From positions 3,361,001-3,425,000 of the forward strand of contig NZ_CP010681.1 in assembly GCF_002407245.1 (NCBI RefSeq): a stretch of DNA of 64,000 nucleotides, in the 5' to 3' direction. Position 1 is the first letter of the stretch. Every line of letters begins with the position of its first letter. This DNA comes from Phaeobacter piscinae (GTDB taxonomy: Bacteria; Pseudomonadota; Alphaproteobacteria; Rhodobacterales; Rhodobacteraceae). The translations under genes were made by a program, and so were the position numbers. The notes beneath the pieces are model-generated. The model saw nothing but the letters and a program-made list of their open reading frames with translations. It was not told the DNA's origin and searched no databases. Positions 53,894-63,174 of this stretch are shown piece after piece.

Positions 53894-54745
53894 ATGCGCA
53901 AAGGTCTCACTTATTTGTCAGGACTGGCCCTGGCAGCCGCTTTGACACTGCCCATGTCCGCAACTGCTGAACCCCATGCCAATACGGTGGTGGCTACGGT
54001 AAACGGTGAAGAGATCACAATCGGTCACATGATCATTGCCCGCGCGACATTGCCCCAGCAGTATCAGCAGCTGCCCGATGATGTTCTCTATGACGCGATC
54101 CTGGATCAGCTGATCCAGCAGACCAGTCTGAAGCAGGAGCTGAATGGCGAAGTGCCAAAATACGTGGCTCTGTCGCTGGAGAACGAGGCGCGGTCCCTGC
54201 TGGCGGCAGATGTCATTGAAAAGGTCATGGAAAACGCAGCCTCGGACGAAGATCTGCGTTCGGCCTATGATGAGAAATATACCGACGGTACAGGCGGCGA
54301 TGAATTCAACGCCTCGCATATTCTGGTCGAGACCGAGGAAGATGCCGCCGAAATTCGCGCGGAACTGGATGCCGGTGCAGATTTTGCCACTCTGGCGCGC
54401 GAACGCTCCACTGGCCCGTCCGGTCCCAACGGCGGTGAACTGGGCTGGTTCGGCAAGGGCCGCATGGTCCCAGAATTCGAGGAAGCGGTTCTGGTGATGG
54501 GGGCTGGCGATGTCTCCGATCCGGTACAGACCCAATTTGGCTGGCACGTGATCAAGCTCAATGATCGGCGTACTTCCGCTGCGCCAACCTTTGATGAGGT
54601 TCGCGAAGAGCTGGCGGCGCAGATGCGTCAGGACGCGGTAGAAGAGCGCGTGCTCTCTTTGACCACAGCCGCCACCATTGAACGCCCGGAAATCGAAGAT
54701 CTGGATCCCTCAATCCTGAAAAACCTCGATCTGGTAAGGAACTGA
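53894..54745 (+). CDS. parvulin-type peptidyl-prolyl isomerase
   Basis: A 283-residue exported protein. A Sec signal peptide (MRKGLTYLSGLALAAALTLP) is followed by an N-terminal helical chaperone-like region (about 30-125). The parvulin domain (about 135-230) has FNASHILVETEEDAAEIR, GGELGWFGKGRMVPEFE and QTQFGWHVIKL. It isomerises prolyl bonds and helps folding in the periplasm (PpiC/SurA-like). Start follows AGGAAG. Transcribed divergently from secA and two bases upstream of argJ. A much longer in-frame frame running back into secA antisense is not used. Confidence 0.92.
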   Translation: MRKGLTYLSGLALAAALTLPMSATAEPHANTVVATVNGEEITIGHMIIARATLPQQYQQLPDDVLYDAILDQLIQQTSLKQELNGEVPKYVALSLENEARSLLAADVIEKVMENAASDEDLRSAYDEKYTDGTGGDEFNASHILVETEEDAAEIRAELDAGADFATLARERSTGPSGPNGGELGWFGKGRMVPEFEEAVLVMGAGDVSDPVQTQFGWHVIKLNDRRTSAAPTFDEVREELAAQMRQDAVEERVLSLTTAATIERPEIEDLDPSILKNLDLVRN

Positions 54746-54747
54746 CA

Positions 54748-55977
54748 ATGGCATTGCCCCGCTCTCCGCTTGCACCGGATCACTTTCCCACGCTTCCGCA
54801 AATCGCTGGGGTTCGATTTGCTTCCGCTGCGGCTGGTGTAAAATACAAAGATCGCACAGATGTGATGCTCGCCGTGATGGATCCGGGCAGCGCCGTGGCA
54901 GGCGTGTTCACCCGGTCCGCGACCCGCTCTGCACCGGTTTTGGACTGTCAGGCAAAACTGGCCTCAAACGACAATGACACCGCGCATGGCGCCGCCATTT
55001 TGGTTAACTCAGGCAATTCAAATGCCTTTACCGGGCACTATGGCCAGACCTCCGTTGCTGAGATTACCCGCACGGTTGCAGATATCACGGGTATTCCGAC
55101 AGCTCGGGTGTTCACCGCCTCCACCGGCGTCATTGGTGAACCGCTGCCCCATGAGCGGATCGTGTCGAAGATTGCGACCCTGAACGACGGGCTGGACGGG
55201 TCAGCGATTGAAGGCGCTGCCGAAGCCATCATGACGACGGACACCTTCGCCAAAGGGGCCGGCGCCACGGTTGAGGTCGACGGTAAAACAGTCTCTATTG
55301 CGGGGATTGCCAAAGGCTCCGGCATGATTGCGCCAGATATGGCCACCATGCTTGTCTACATTTTCACTGATGCAAAGATCGCACAGGAAGACCTGCAAGC
55401 CCTCCTGTCGCAGATCTGCGATCGCACGTTCAACTGCATCACTGTGGACAGCGATACCTCGACCTCAGACAGTTTGATGCTCTGTGCTTCTGGCGCCGCT
55501 GGCGTTGATGTAACCGGCAATGCAGATTTCGCCCTCGCGCTGGAGGGCGTGATGCTGGACTTGTCGCATCAGGTGGTTCGTGACGGTGAAGGCGCGACCA
55601 AATTTGTCGAAATCCAAGTCACAGGCGCGATGAATGATCACGACGCCAAGGTCCACGGCCTCTCGATTGCCAACTCACCTTTGGTGAAGACCGCCATCGC
55701 GGGAGAGGATCCCAACTGGGGCCGTGTGGTGATGGCCATCGGAAAATCCGGCGCTGCTGCCGACCGGGACAAGCTGTCGATCTCCTTCGGAGAGGTGCTG
55801 GTCGCCGAAAAAGGCTGGGTTTCGCCCGACTACAAAGAGGCCGACGGCGCCGCCGAGATGGCAAAAACAGAGATTGTCATCAAGGTTGATCTGGGACTGG
55901 CAGAAGGGAAGAGTACCGTCTGGACCTGCGACCTGACGCATCAGTACATTTCCATCAACGCGGATTACCGGTCATGA
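54748..55977 (+). CDS. argJ: bifunctional glutamate N-acetyltransferase / amino-acid acetyltransferase ArgJ
   Basis: A 409-residue ArgJ, catalysing transfer of acetyl from N-acetylornithine to glutamate (and possibly acetyl-CoA use) in arginine synthesis. The self-cleavage site is in KGSGMIAPDMATML, between Ala and Thr, giving alpha and beta chains. It also has LVNSGNSNAFTG and EDPNWGRVVMAIGKSG. The gene overlaps mutT by four bases and follows the parvulin gene by two. Confidence 0.96.
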   Translation: MALPRSPLAPDHFPTLPQIAGVRFASAAAGVKYKDRTDVMLAVMDPGSAVAGVFTRSATRSAPVLDCQAKLASNDNDTAHGAAILVNSGNSNAFTGHYGQTSVAEITRTVADITGIPTARVFTASTGVIGEPLPHERIVSKIATLNDGLDGSAIEGAAEAIMTTDTFAKGAGATVEVDGKTVSIAGIAKGSGMIAPDMATMLVYIFTDAKIAQEDLQALLSQICDRTFNCITVDSDTSTSDSLMLCASGAAGVDVTGNADFALALEGVMLDLSHQVVRDGEGATKFVEIQVTGAMNDHDAKVHGLSIANSPLVKTAIAGEDPNWGRVVMAIGKSGAAADRDKLSISFGEVLVAEKGWVSPDYKEADGAAEMAKTEIVIKVDLGLAEGKSTVWTCDLTHQYISINADYRS

Positions 55978-56372
55978 AGATGGTTCTTGTGTCCGCTGTC
56001 GCCCTGATTGATGTGGAAGGCCGCGTGCTGCTTGCGCAACGCCCGGAAGGAAAATCCATGGCAGGCCTATGGGAATTTCCAGGCGGCAAGGTGGAAGCGG
56101 GCGAAACCCCAGAGGCCGCATTGATCCGCGAACTGGAAGAAGAGCTTGGCATCAACACCTGGGAGTCCTGCCTGGCGCCGCTGACGTTTGCCAGCCACGG
56201 CTATGATGATTTTCATCTGCTGATGCCCCTGTTTGCCTGCCGCAAATGGGAGGGCATCCCGCAAGCCAAAGAAGGGCAAACCCTGAAGTGGGTGCGCGCG
56301 CAGAACCTGCGGGACTACCCGATGCCAGCCGCCGACATTCCTCTGATCCCGATTCTGCGCGACTGGCTGTAG
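55974..56372 (+). CDS. mutT: 8-oxo-dGTP diphosphatase MutT
   Basis: A 132-residue Nudix hydrolase. The Nudix box is clear at about residues 37-59: GGKVEAGETPEAALIRELEEELG (given in parts: GGKVEAGETP then REL-EEEL-G). It removes 8-oxo-dGTP from the nucleotide pool, preventing transversions. It is translationally coupled to argJ (ATGA overlap). A GC-rich hairpin without T run (56408-56432) lies 35 bases after its stop. Confidence 0.93.
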   Translation: MKMVLVSAVALIDVEGRVLLAQRPEGKSMAGLWEFPGGKVEAGETPEAALIRELEEELGINTWESCLAPLTFASHGYDDFHLLMPLFACRKWEGIPQAKEGQTLKWVRAQNLRDYPMPAADIPLIPILRDWL

Positions 56373-56407
56373 CCCGGAATTCCCCTGTTTCATGTCGCGA
56401 TCGCGTG

Positions 56408-56432
56408 GCTCCGCCAGCTTCTGTGGCGGGGC
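56408..56432 (+). terminator. hairpin after mutT
   Basis: GCTCCGCCA / TGGCGGGGC, a 9-bp stem with one G-T pair, followed by TTCG and no T run. A weak or Rho-assisted terminator is possible. Confidence 0.4.
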
Positions 56433-56533
56433 TTCGATCCCCGCGTCAATCAATCGTTAACGTTTTTCGTCAACCCTGAGAGCCAAGCGGAAGTAATTTT
56501 CTGAAGTCTTGGCGACCAAAGGTGGTAGCGATC

Positions 56534-56668
56534 ATGATCCGAACGATTAAACAGGGCGCGTTCATTTTTATACAGGGCACGTTTGTCCGAAGCCTGCCCA
56601 ATGGAAAGATCTCAGTCCGCGTCGGAAACAAAACCTACGAAGGTGAACCAGTCAGCCGCGCGGCCTGA
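56534..56668 (+). CDS. small conserved-looking protein of 44 residues
   Basis: A short frame starting MIRTIKQGAFIFIQG and ending EPVSRAA, eight bases after an AAGGTGG ribosome site. It is followed by an intrinsic terminator, all in the gap between mutT and infB. The central part (VRVGNKTYEGEP) looks like a small beta-rich fold. I recall similar tiny hypothetical proteins in Rhodobacteraceae, but cannot check that here. Function unknown. Confidence 0.6.
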   Translation: MIRTIKQGAFIFIQGTFVRSLPNGKISVRVGNKTYEGEPVSRAA

Positions 56669-56721
56669 CGGCACCAACACAGCCTCTCCTTGGCGGGTTT
56701 GTCCTCCCCCAAACCTGCCAC

Positions 56722-56754
56722 AAAAAACCCCGACCAGATTGGCCGGGGTTTTTT
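56722..56754. terminator. bidirectional intrinsic terminator
   Basis: A perfect 11-bp repeat (AAAAAACCCCG / CGGGGTTTTTT) with an inner CC/GG pair, between the small ORF and the convergent infB. T runs occur on both strands. Confidence 0.9.
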
Positions 56755-56776
56755 AATTTCATCGTCGAACTGCCGA

Positions 56777-59257
56777 TCAGTCGAGCGTGCGGGTCACTTC
56801 CTCGCGCTCGAAGATCTCGATCACATCGCCCTTGCGGACATCATCGTAGTTTTCAAACGCCATGCCGCATTCCTGGCCCGACTGAACCTCGGCCACTTCG
56901 TCCTTGAAGCGTTTGAGGGTCTTCAGCGTGCCTTCATGGATCACGACGTTGTCGCGCAGCAGACGAACCCCGGCGGAGCGGCGTGCCACACCTTCGGTGA
57001 CCAGACAGCCCGCAACCTTGCCGACGTTGGACACTTTGAAAACGTCCTTGATCTCGGCGTAGCCAATGAAGTTCTCGCGGATTTCTGCGGACAGCAGACC
57101 CGAGGCAGCAGCTTTCACGTCGTCCACAAGGTCATAGATGACCGAGTAATAACGGATCTCCACACCCTTCTGGTTGGCGGAGTTCCGCGCCGATGTGTTG
57201 GCACGGACGTTGAAGCCCATGACCGGCGCGCCGGAGGCCTCGGCCAGACCGATATCGGTCTCGGTGATCGCACCTACGCCTGAGTGCAGCACGCGCACGC
57301 GTACCTCGTTGTTGCCGATTTTCTCCATCGCCTGAACGATAGCTTCGGCGGAGCCTTGCACGTCAGCCTTGACCAGAATGGGCAGCTCGGAGACGTTCTC
57401 GTCTTCCTTGGCCTTCTGCATCAGCTGTTCCAGCGTGGTCGCAGCACCCGCAGCAGCGCGTTTGTCTTTCGCTGCCTGCTCACGATATTCAGCGATCTCA
57501 CGGGCCTGAGCCTCAGTGTCGGTCACGTTCAGAACATCGCCCGCTTCGGGTGTCCCGTTGAGGCCAAGAACCTCAACCGGCACCGAGGGCCCGGCTTCCT
57601 GCACGCGCTCACCCTTATCGTTGATCAGCGCACGGACCTTACCGTATTGCTCACCCACAACGAAGATATCGCCCTGACGCAGCGTCCCGTTCTGAACCAG
57701 AACGGTGGCAACGGGGCCGCGGCCCACATCCAGCTGCGCCTCGATCACGGCACCTTGCGCGGCACGATCAGGGTTGGCTTTCAGTTCCAGAATTTCCGCC
57801 TGCAGCGCAATCGCTTCCAGCAGCTCGTCAAGACCCTGGCCGGTAACGGCAGAGACTTCGACATCCTGAACCTCACCAGACATGGCTTCCACGATCACTT
57901 CGTGCTGAAGCAGATCGGTACGGACCTTGTTCGGGTCAGCTGCCGGTTTGTCGATCTTGTTGATCGCGACGATCATCGGAACCTGCGCCGCCTTGGCGTG
58001 GTTGATCGCTTCAATCGTCTGAGGCATCACGGCATCGTCAGCAGCGACGACCAGAACCACGATATCTGTCACCTGAGCACCACGCGAACGCATGGAGGTA
58101 AAGGCCGCGTGACCCGGTGTATCGAGGAAGCTCAGTACTGCGCCACCTTCGGTTTTCACCTGATAGGCACCGATGTGCTGGGTGATGCCACCAGCCTCGC
58201 CAGCAACAACCCGCGCATCGCGGATTGCGTCCAGCAGCGAGGTTTTGCCGTGGTCAACGTGACCCATGATGGTGATCACAGGCGGACGCGATTGAAGATC
58301 CTCGTCCTTGTCCTCGACTTCTTTGATGACGTCTTCGACATCCGAATCGGAAACACGCACAACTTTGTGGCCGAATTCTTCGATGATCAGCTCAGCGGTA
58401 TCGGCATCAATGGTCTGGTTCTGCGTGACCATCATGCCCATGTTCATCAGCGATTTCACAACTTCGCCGACACGCTCCGCCATCCGGTTGGCCAGCTCAG
58501 AGACAACAATTGCCTCAGGCAGCTGAACGTCACGGATTACCTTTTCACGCTCAACCGAGCCCATCGCCTTCTGACGCGCACGCTCCTGCTTACGCTTCAT
58601 TGACGCCATGGAGCGCTGACGACCGCCTTCGCCACCGGTGGCCTGACCAAGTGTCAGCTTCCCGGAGCGGCGACCGCCACCATCATTGCGACCTTTGGCA
58701 TTGCGGTTCTGCCGGTCGTCGCGATCGCGGTCACCCTTGCGGGGCTGCGAGGACGGGCCGGGGGCCGGGCGTACCGAGGCTGGTTCAGATTTTTTCTTTT
58801 CAGCGTCAGAGGCTGCGCGTTTTGCAGCGGCTTCGGCCTCGACGCGCTTGCGCTCTTCGTCTTCAGCCTTCTGACGGGCACGCTCTTCAGCTTCGCGCTG
58901 TTCGCGTTCCTTGGCTTCCTGCTCGGCCCGGCGGCGCTCACGCTCTTCAGCGCGGGCCTTCTCCTCAGCTTCGCGCTGTGCCGCTTCTTCCACTTCGCGG
59001 GCCTTGGCGGCCTGCAACGCCTTCAGGCGGCGCGCCATCTCTGCATCGCTGATGCCAGCCGGACGCCGCGATGCGTCGCCGGAGGGCGTCGCACCGGAGC
59101 CCCCTTTTGCCGCGGTCGGCTTGGGGACCACAACGCGTTTGCGCTTGGTTTCCACCACGACATTCTTGGTCCGACCGTGGCTGAAGCTCTGTTTCACATT
59201 CCCGGGCCGGGACCCACCACGAAGACCCAACGTCTTTTTGCCGTCACTATCGCTCAT
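56777..59257 (-). CDS. infB: translation initiation factor IF-2
   Basis: An 826-residue IF-2. The N-terminal third (about 60-230) is a highly charged, low-complexity Glu/Arg/Lys/Ala region typical of alphaproteobacterial IF-2. Next comes the IF2_N domain, then the GTPase with [21 protein letters not shown] and NKIDKP, and the beta-barrel domains that bind initiator tRNA. Last gene of rimP-nusA-ylxR-infB, eight bases after ylxR. No rbfA follows; instead a bidirectional terminator ends the operon. Confidence 0.98.
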   Translation of the reverse strand: MSDSDGKKTLGLRGGSRPGNVKQSFSHGRTKNVVVETKRKRVVVPKPTAAKGGSGATPSGDASRRPAGISDAEMARRLKALQAAKAREVEEAAQREAEEKARAEERERRRAEQEAKEREQREAEERARQKAEDEERKRVEAEAAAKRAASDAEKKKSEPASVRPAPGPSSQPRKGDRDRDDRQNRNAKGRNDGGGRRSGKLTLGQATGGEGGRQRSMASMKRKQERARQKAMGSVEREKVIRDVQLPEAIVVSELANRMAERVGEVVKSLMNMGMMVTQNQTIDADTAELIIEEFGHKVVRVSDSDVEDVIKEVEDKDEDLQSRPPVITIMGHVDHGKTSLLDAIRDARVVAGEAGGITQHIGAYQVKTEGGAVLSFLDTPGHAAFTSMRSRGAQVTDIVVLVVAADDAVMPQTIEAINHAKAAQVPMIVAINKIDKPAADPNKVRTDLLQHEVIVEAMSGEVQDVEVSAVTGQGLDELLEAIALQAEILELKANPDRAAQGAVIEAQLDVGRGPVATVLVQNGTLRQGDIFVVGEQYGKVRALINDKGERVQEAGPSVPVEVLGLNGTPEAGDVLNVTDTEAQAREIAEYREQAAKDKRAAAGAATTLEQLMQKAKEDENVSELPILVKADVQGSAEAIVQAMEKIGNNEVRVRVLHSGVGAITETDIGLAEASGAPVMGFNVRANTSARNSANQKGVEIRYYSVIYDLVDDVKAAASGLLSAEIRENFIGYAEIKDVFKVSNVGKVAGCLVTEGVARRSAGVRLLRDNVVIHEGTLKTLKRFKDEVAEVQSGQECGMAFENYDDVRKGDVIEIFEREEVTRTLD

Positions 59258-59265
59258 AAAGCTCT

Positions 59266-59886
59266 TTATCCTTCCGTGCGGCCCTTGCCGCCCACCGTTT
59301 CGCGCAAACCTTGTAGTCGTTGCGCTTCCTCTACAACACGTTTGCCGAGTCCACCAGAGGCCAGCGCCGCATGTATCACAGTTTGGCGCCCAAAGGCCAT
59401 GCCCAGCTCATCCGCAGTGAGGCATCCGATGAATTTCCCACGGTGCGGCGTGCTTAATTTTGATTTGCCCCGTCCCGATCCATCCGAAGCCTGAATCAAG
59501 ACACGAGCATGTTCCTTAGCCAGCCAGTCCTTGACCTTCTCATAGCCAGAGACCGCATCGCCCGACTTGCGCGCCAGGCTGATCAGTTCGATCAGGCGCC
59601 GCAGCACCTGACCTTTGATTTCATCTTCCAGCCCATCAGGCACCGTTACCGGCGCCTTGAAGCCGCGCGCAAAGAGTTTCTTCTTTATCGCGGTGCGAAG
59701 CGCAGCCTCGGTTGAGGTCACATAGACCCCACGCCCCGGCAACTTCCCCATCACGTCAGGGACGACCTGACCTTCAGGACCAACAACAAAGCGGATCAGC
59801 CCTTCCTTGGGCTGAATCTCGCCTGTCGCCAGACATTTTCGCTCCGGTCCGTCGGACCGGTCTTTGTCACTGCCACCGCGTGCCAT
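59266..59886 (-). CDS. YlxR-type RNA-binding protein with L7Ae-like domain
   Basis: A 206-residue protein with an N-terminal YlxR (DUF448) domain (about 10-90; [21 protein letters not shown] and GRGVYV). A C-terminal L7Ae/Gadd45-like RNA-binding domain (about 100-195; [18 protein letters not shown] and [15 protein letters not shown]) follows. YlxR proteins lie in nusA-infB operons and are nucleic-acid-binding. The gene sits between nusA (26 bases) and infB (8 bases), so a role in transcription or translation coupling is likely but unproven. Confidence 0.9.
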   Translation of the reverse strand: MARGGSDKDRSDGPERKCLATGEIQPKEGLIRFVVGPEGQVVPDVMGKLPGRGVYVTSTEAALRTAIKKKLFARGFKAPVTVPDGLEDEIKGQVLRRLIELISLARKSGDAVSGYEKVKDWLAKEHARVLIQASDGSGRGKSKLSTPHRGKFIGCLTADELGMAFGRQTVIHAALASGGLGKRVVEEAQRLQGLRETVGGKGRTEG

Positions 59887-59912
59887 TGCTACCCTCGCTG
59901 CGAGGCCTGATA

Positions 59913-61538
59913 TCAGGCTTCGCCTTCTTCTGCTTCGCCGTCTTCAATGTCGGCGTCTTCTTCGGCGTCCGCTTCCAGTTCGGTGGGATCCACCCAACCC
60001 AGCAGAACGCGGGCGGTCATGACAAGCGTCTGGGCGTCTTCCAGCGACACATCGAAGGGTTCAAGAATACCATCATCCTTGACGCGCTCACCTTTGTTGG
60101 TGGTCCAGCCGCCGGCCAGCTCCCAATCCGCGCAGGTGGCGAAATCTTCCAGCGTCTTGATGCCATCCTTGGCCAACGCTTCAACCATTTGGGGCGTCAG
60201 ACCGTCAAAGTCAATCAGGCTGTCCTCAGCACCCAAGGCACGGGCCGCGTCAATTGCTGCTTTTGCCTGCGCTTCCAGATAGTCCGCAGCACGGGCCTGC
60301 AGCTCTTGGGCGGTGCCTTCGTCAACACCGTCGATGACCAGCAGTTCGTCCAGCTCGACATAGGCAACTTCTTCGAGGTTGGTGAAACCTTCGGAGACCA
60401 GCAACTGGGCGAAGAACTCATCCAGATCCAGGGTTTCCATGAACAGTTTGGTGCGCGCCTCGAATTCCTTCTGACGGCGGGCCGATTCCTCTTCCTCGGT
60501 CATGATGTCGATGTCCAGCGCAGTCAGCTGGGATGCCAGACGCACGTTCTGACCACGACGGCCGATGGCCAGCGACAGCTGCTCCTCGGGCACGACAACT
60601 TCGATCTTGCCAGCTTCTTCATCCAGAACAACCTTCGACACTTCAGCAGGTTGCAAAGCGTTCACAAGGAAGGTCGGCTGATCTTCGTTCCACGGGATGA
60701 TGTCGATCTTCTCACCCTGCAGCTCATTGACCACGGCCTGCACCCGCGAACCACGCATACCGACACAGGCGCCGACCGGATCAATGGACCCGTCGTAGCT
60801 GATCACAGCGATCTTCGCGCGCGAACCGGGATCACGGGCCACGGCCTTGATCTCGATGACACCATCATAGATTTCCGGCACTTCCATCTTGAACAGCTCA
60901 GCCATGAATTCCGGCGCGGTCCGCGACAGGAAGATCTGCGGGCCACGGGGTTCACGGCGCACGTCCTTGATGAAGCAACGGATACGGTCGTTCGGGCGGT
61001 AGCTCTCGCGGCCAATTTTCTCGTTGCGGCGCAGGATGGCTTCGCCAGCGCCCACATCGACGATAACATTGCCGTATTCTTCGCGCTTCACCAGACCATT
61101 GATGATGGTGCCTGCACGATCCTTGAACTCTTCGTACTGACGATCACGCTCGGCTTCGCGCACCTTCTGCAGGATCACCTGCTTGGCGGATTGGGCGGCA
61201 ATACGGCCCATTTCGACCGGAGGCACTTCCTCGACAAAAACATCGCCAACCGACGGATCGGCCATATACTGTTTGGCCTGCTCAACAGTCATTTCCGCCT
61301 GGTAGTTTTCCAGCGCGTCATCTTCGACCACGGTGCGCACACGGGTGAAGGTCGCACGACCGGTCTTGCGGTCAATGGACACACGGATATCCATTTCGCT
61401 GCCGTAGCGGCTCTTGGCGGCCCGGGCCAGGCTTTCTTCCATCGCATCGACAACCAAACCGGGGTCGATCATCTTTTCGCGCGCCACGGCTTCTGCGGTC
61501 TGCAGAAGCTCCAACTGGTTTGCTGATGTGATAGCCAT
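59913..61538 (-). CDS. nusA: transcription termination/antitermination factor NusA
   Basis: A 541-residue NusA. An N-terminal RNA-polymerase-binding domain (1-130) is followed by the S1 domain (about 135-200; GTIINGLVKREEYGNVIVDVG). Two KH domains (about 230-345; GACVGMRGSRVQAVVNELQGEKID) and a long acidic C-terminal region with repeated NusA AR-like parts follow (ending DADIEDGEAEEGEA). It modulates pausing, termination and antitermination. Start overlaps the rimP stop by one base (TAATG). Confidence 0.97.
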   Translation of the reverse strand: MAITSANQLELLQTAEAVAREKMIDPGLVVDAMEESLARAAKSRYGSEMDIRVSIDRKTGRATFTRVRTVVEDDALENYQAEMTVEQAKQYMADPSVGDVFVEEVPPVEMGRIAAQSAKQVILQKVREAERDRQYEEFKDRAGTIINGLVKREEYGNVIVDVGAGEAILRRNEKIGRESYRPNDRIRCFIKDVRREPRGPQIFLSRTAPEFMAELFKMEVPEIYDGVIEIKAVARDPGSRAKIAVISYDGSIDPVGACVGMRGSRVQAVVNELQGEKIDIIPWNEDQPTFLVNALQPAEVSKVVLDEEAGKIEVVVPEEQLSLAIGRRGQNVRLASQLTALDIDIMTEEEESARRQKEFEARTKLFMETLDLDEFFAQLLVSEGFTNLEEVAYVELDELLVIDGVDEGTAQELQARAADYLEAQAKAAIDAARALGAEDSLIDFDGLTPQMVEALAKDGIKTLEDFATCADWELAGGWTTNKGERVKDDGILEPFDVSLEDAQTLVMTARVLLGWVDPTELEADAEEDADIEDGEAEEGEA

Positions 61539-62128
61539 TACTTTTTCTCCTCTTCGGACCCATCGGCCTCGATTTCGTCGAATGCGTCTTCGTTCAGGGT
61601 GCCCGCAGCTTTGCGCTGGCGCAGCATTTCTTTGATCAGATCGTCGGTCAGAACCAGTTTGGCGTCGCTCAACCAGTCGAACTTCAAACCGATGGTGATG
61701 GTCTCGCCGTGCTCCTGGATGTTGATCAGAACCTCGTCCTCCTCAACACCGGCCAGCTCGCCCTTGAAACGGCGGCGGCCATCGATCAGCTCGCTGGTTT
61801 CAATCTTGGCTTCATAGCCTTCGAACATCTCGAAGTCCTTGAGGCGGGTCAGAGGGCGATCAATACCGGGGCTGGACACCTCCAGTGCGTAGCTGTCGAG
61901 GATCGGATCCTCGACATCCAGCGTCGCACTAACCGCATTGGAGATCTCGGCACAGCCATCAACCTCAATGCCGCCGTCCGGCTTATCCGCCATGATTTGC
62001 AGCGTGGTGGTCTTGCCAGACATCAGCCGAATACGCACCAGCTCAAAGCCGAGATCTTCGATCACCGGAGTGATGATCTCGGCAAGCCGACGGTCGATGG
62101 CTGCCTTGGCTATCAGGTCATTGGTCAT
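61538..62128 (-). CDS. rimP: ribosome maturation factor RimP
   Basis: A 196-residue RimP needed for 30S subunit maturation. The N-terminal alpha/beta domain contains [13 protein letters not shown] and [21 protein letters not shown]; an SH3-like C-terminal domain follows, with a short acidic/basic tail. First gene of the operon and coupled to nusA. Met at 62128 ([13 protein letters not shown]) fits the family; a longer frame reaching 62236 would run through the terminator hairpin and is not used. Confidence 0.95.
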   Translation of the reverse strand: MTNDLIAKAAIDRRLAEIITPVIEDLGFELVRIRLMSGKTTTLQIMADKPDGGIEVDGCAEISNAVSATLDVEDPILDSYALEVSSPGIDRPLTRLKDFEMFEGYEAKIETSELIDGRRRFKGELAGVEEDEVLINIQEHGETITIGLKFDWLSDAKLVLTDDLIKEMLRQRKAAGTLNEDAFDEIEADGSEEEKK

Positions 62129-62155
62129 ACGAATTCCAGATCTGTGATTCGGGCA

Positions 62156-62180
62156 CAAAAAAACGGGCGCGCGGCCCGTT
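62156..62180 (-). terminator. intrinsic terminator in front of rimP
   Basis: On the minus strand AACGGGC and GCCCGTT form a 7-bp stem with a five-base loop, and seven T run from the right arm. It lies 28 bases before the rimP start and about 150 bases after the solute-binding-protein gene. It could terminate the upstream operon or, given a promoter-like sequence further upstream, act as a leader attenuator for rimP-nusA-infB. Confidence 0.8.
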
Positions 62181-62233
62181 GAATTTTCCGGTGGAGCTGA
62201 GGGGTAAACCCGACGCGCCGCTGTTACGACAGG

Positions 62234-62262
62234 CATATACGCCGTATCAGGTCAAACTGCAA
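62234..62262 (-). promoter_or_regulatory. possible promoter of rimP-nusA-ylxR-infB
   Basis: On the minus strand TTGCAG (62262-62257) and TATATG (62239-62234) are 17 bases apart, about 105 bases before rimP. The same -35 hexamer and spacing appear upstream of dnaK. The match to consensus is moderate. Confidence 0.4.
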
Positions 62263-62328
62263 GGGGCAGATCCCAGTCGCCTGTCAGGCGCCAGGCGGCC
62301 CGCAAGCCAGACATCGCAAATTCACCGA

Positions 62329-63174
62329 TCAGACGCGCCACCAGCGTTCAGCGATACGGCCATCATCCAGCGCTGAGCGGGCGCCGATCCTGCGGGGAAG
62401 GCCGACATCCCGGCGCGCCGCCAGCGCCATATCGCTCGCCGACGGATGGTAGTGAAAACTGCCGTGCGACAACACCCCATCGGGCGCAGGTAAGGCCGCA
62501 ACATCAACGTAGCCTTCCCGCAAGGCCTCTGCCCGAACCTCTGCATCCGGAATCACAATCAGCTCGACCGTGTCGACCCAACCTGCCTGACCGGATTTAT
62601 AGTGATCCATCACCCGCGTCGCCCGAAAATCACGCCCAGCGCGCGCGCGTTCCACCCGGTAGCATCCGGTGCCATCTGCGGCAGAGAGATCGCATGAAAC
62701 CTCACCCCCCGCAGCGATGGAAAAGCGGCCATCCGCCAACAGATAAGGCAGATGCGGATTCGAGGCGCCCAGCGCAATCTGAATACTCTCCTTGGAAAGC
62801 ACCTCAACCCGCGCCACATGACCAGCCTCAACAACGCTGTTGCGCAGGCTGGCGGCCACATCCTGGGCTTGCAGCTGCGCCCCGCTATGAAATGCCACAT
62901 CGGACCGGATATCAAATCGCCAGATCCGCGCATCCGGGCTGCTGCTCCACCGTGTGGCCAGCTCAGGGCGCAATGACCCATCCGGGCCAATTTCCGTCAA
63001 CGTATCAAAGACAGCACCACGAGCCACATGATCCATCAGATCACCATCCCGCGGCACAGCCAATCGCAGAATTCCGCCCGGCCGCGGGGCATCCGCAAGC
63101 GCCGCACCGGTGGCAGCCAGCAAGGCTGCGGCGGCCCCCGATGTAAACAGCGCACGTCTGTCGATCCGTGTCAT
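62329..63174 (-). CDS. short SBP_bac_5-type solute-binding protein
   Basis: A 281-residue exported protein with a twin-arginine-like signal (DRRALFTSGAAAALLAATG). The mature part matches the N-terminal half of family 5 (dipeptide/nickel) binding proteins: PRPGGILRLAVP, GPDGSLRPELATRWSSSPD, WRFDIRSDVAFHSG. Normal members are about 500 residues, so the second lobe is mostly missing and no permease is nearby. It overlaps the proline iminopeptidase gene by four bases. It may be a reduced but functional protein, or a decaying one; the frame is intact. Confidence 0.72.
   Translation of the reverse strand: MTRIDRRALFTSGAAAALLAATGAALADAPRPGGILRLAVPRDGDLMDHVARGAVFDTLTEIGPDGSLRPELATRWSSSPDARIWRFDIRSDVAFHSGAQLQAQDVAASLRNSVVEAGHVARVEVLSKESIQIALGASNPHLPYLLADGRFSIAAGGEVSCDLSAADGTGCYRVERARAGRDFRATRVMDHYKSGQAGWVDTVELIVIPDAEVRAEALREGYVDVAALPAPDGVLSHGSFHYHPSASDMALAARRDVGLPRRIGARSALDDGRIAERWWRV

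Noticed and set aside
57284..58603. 439-codon frame antisense to infB
   Set aside because: Shadow of infB; composition and lack of start signals argue against a gene.
59712..61526. 604-codon frame antisense to nusA
   Set aside because: It lies fully within nusA and part of ylxR and contains no motif; nusA itself is unambiguous.
62181..62328. Possible initiator tRNA upstream of rimP, as in E. coli
   Set aside because: No cloverleaf or T-arm consensus could be found on either strand; only a promoter-like sequence and hairpin are present.
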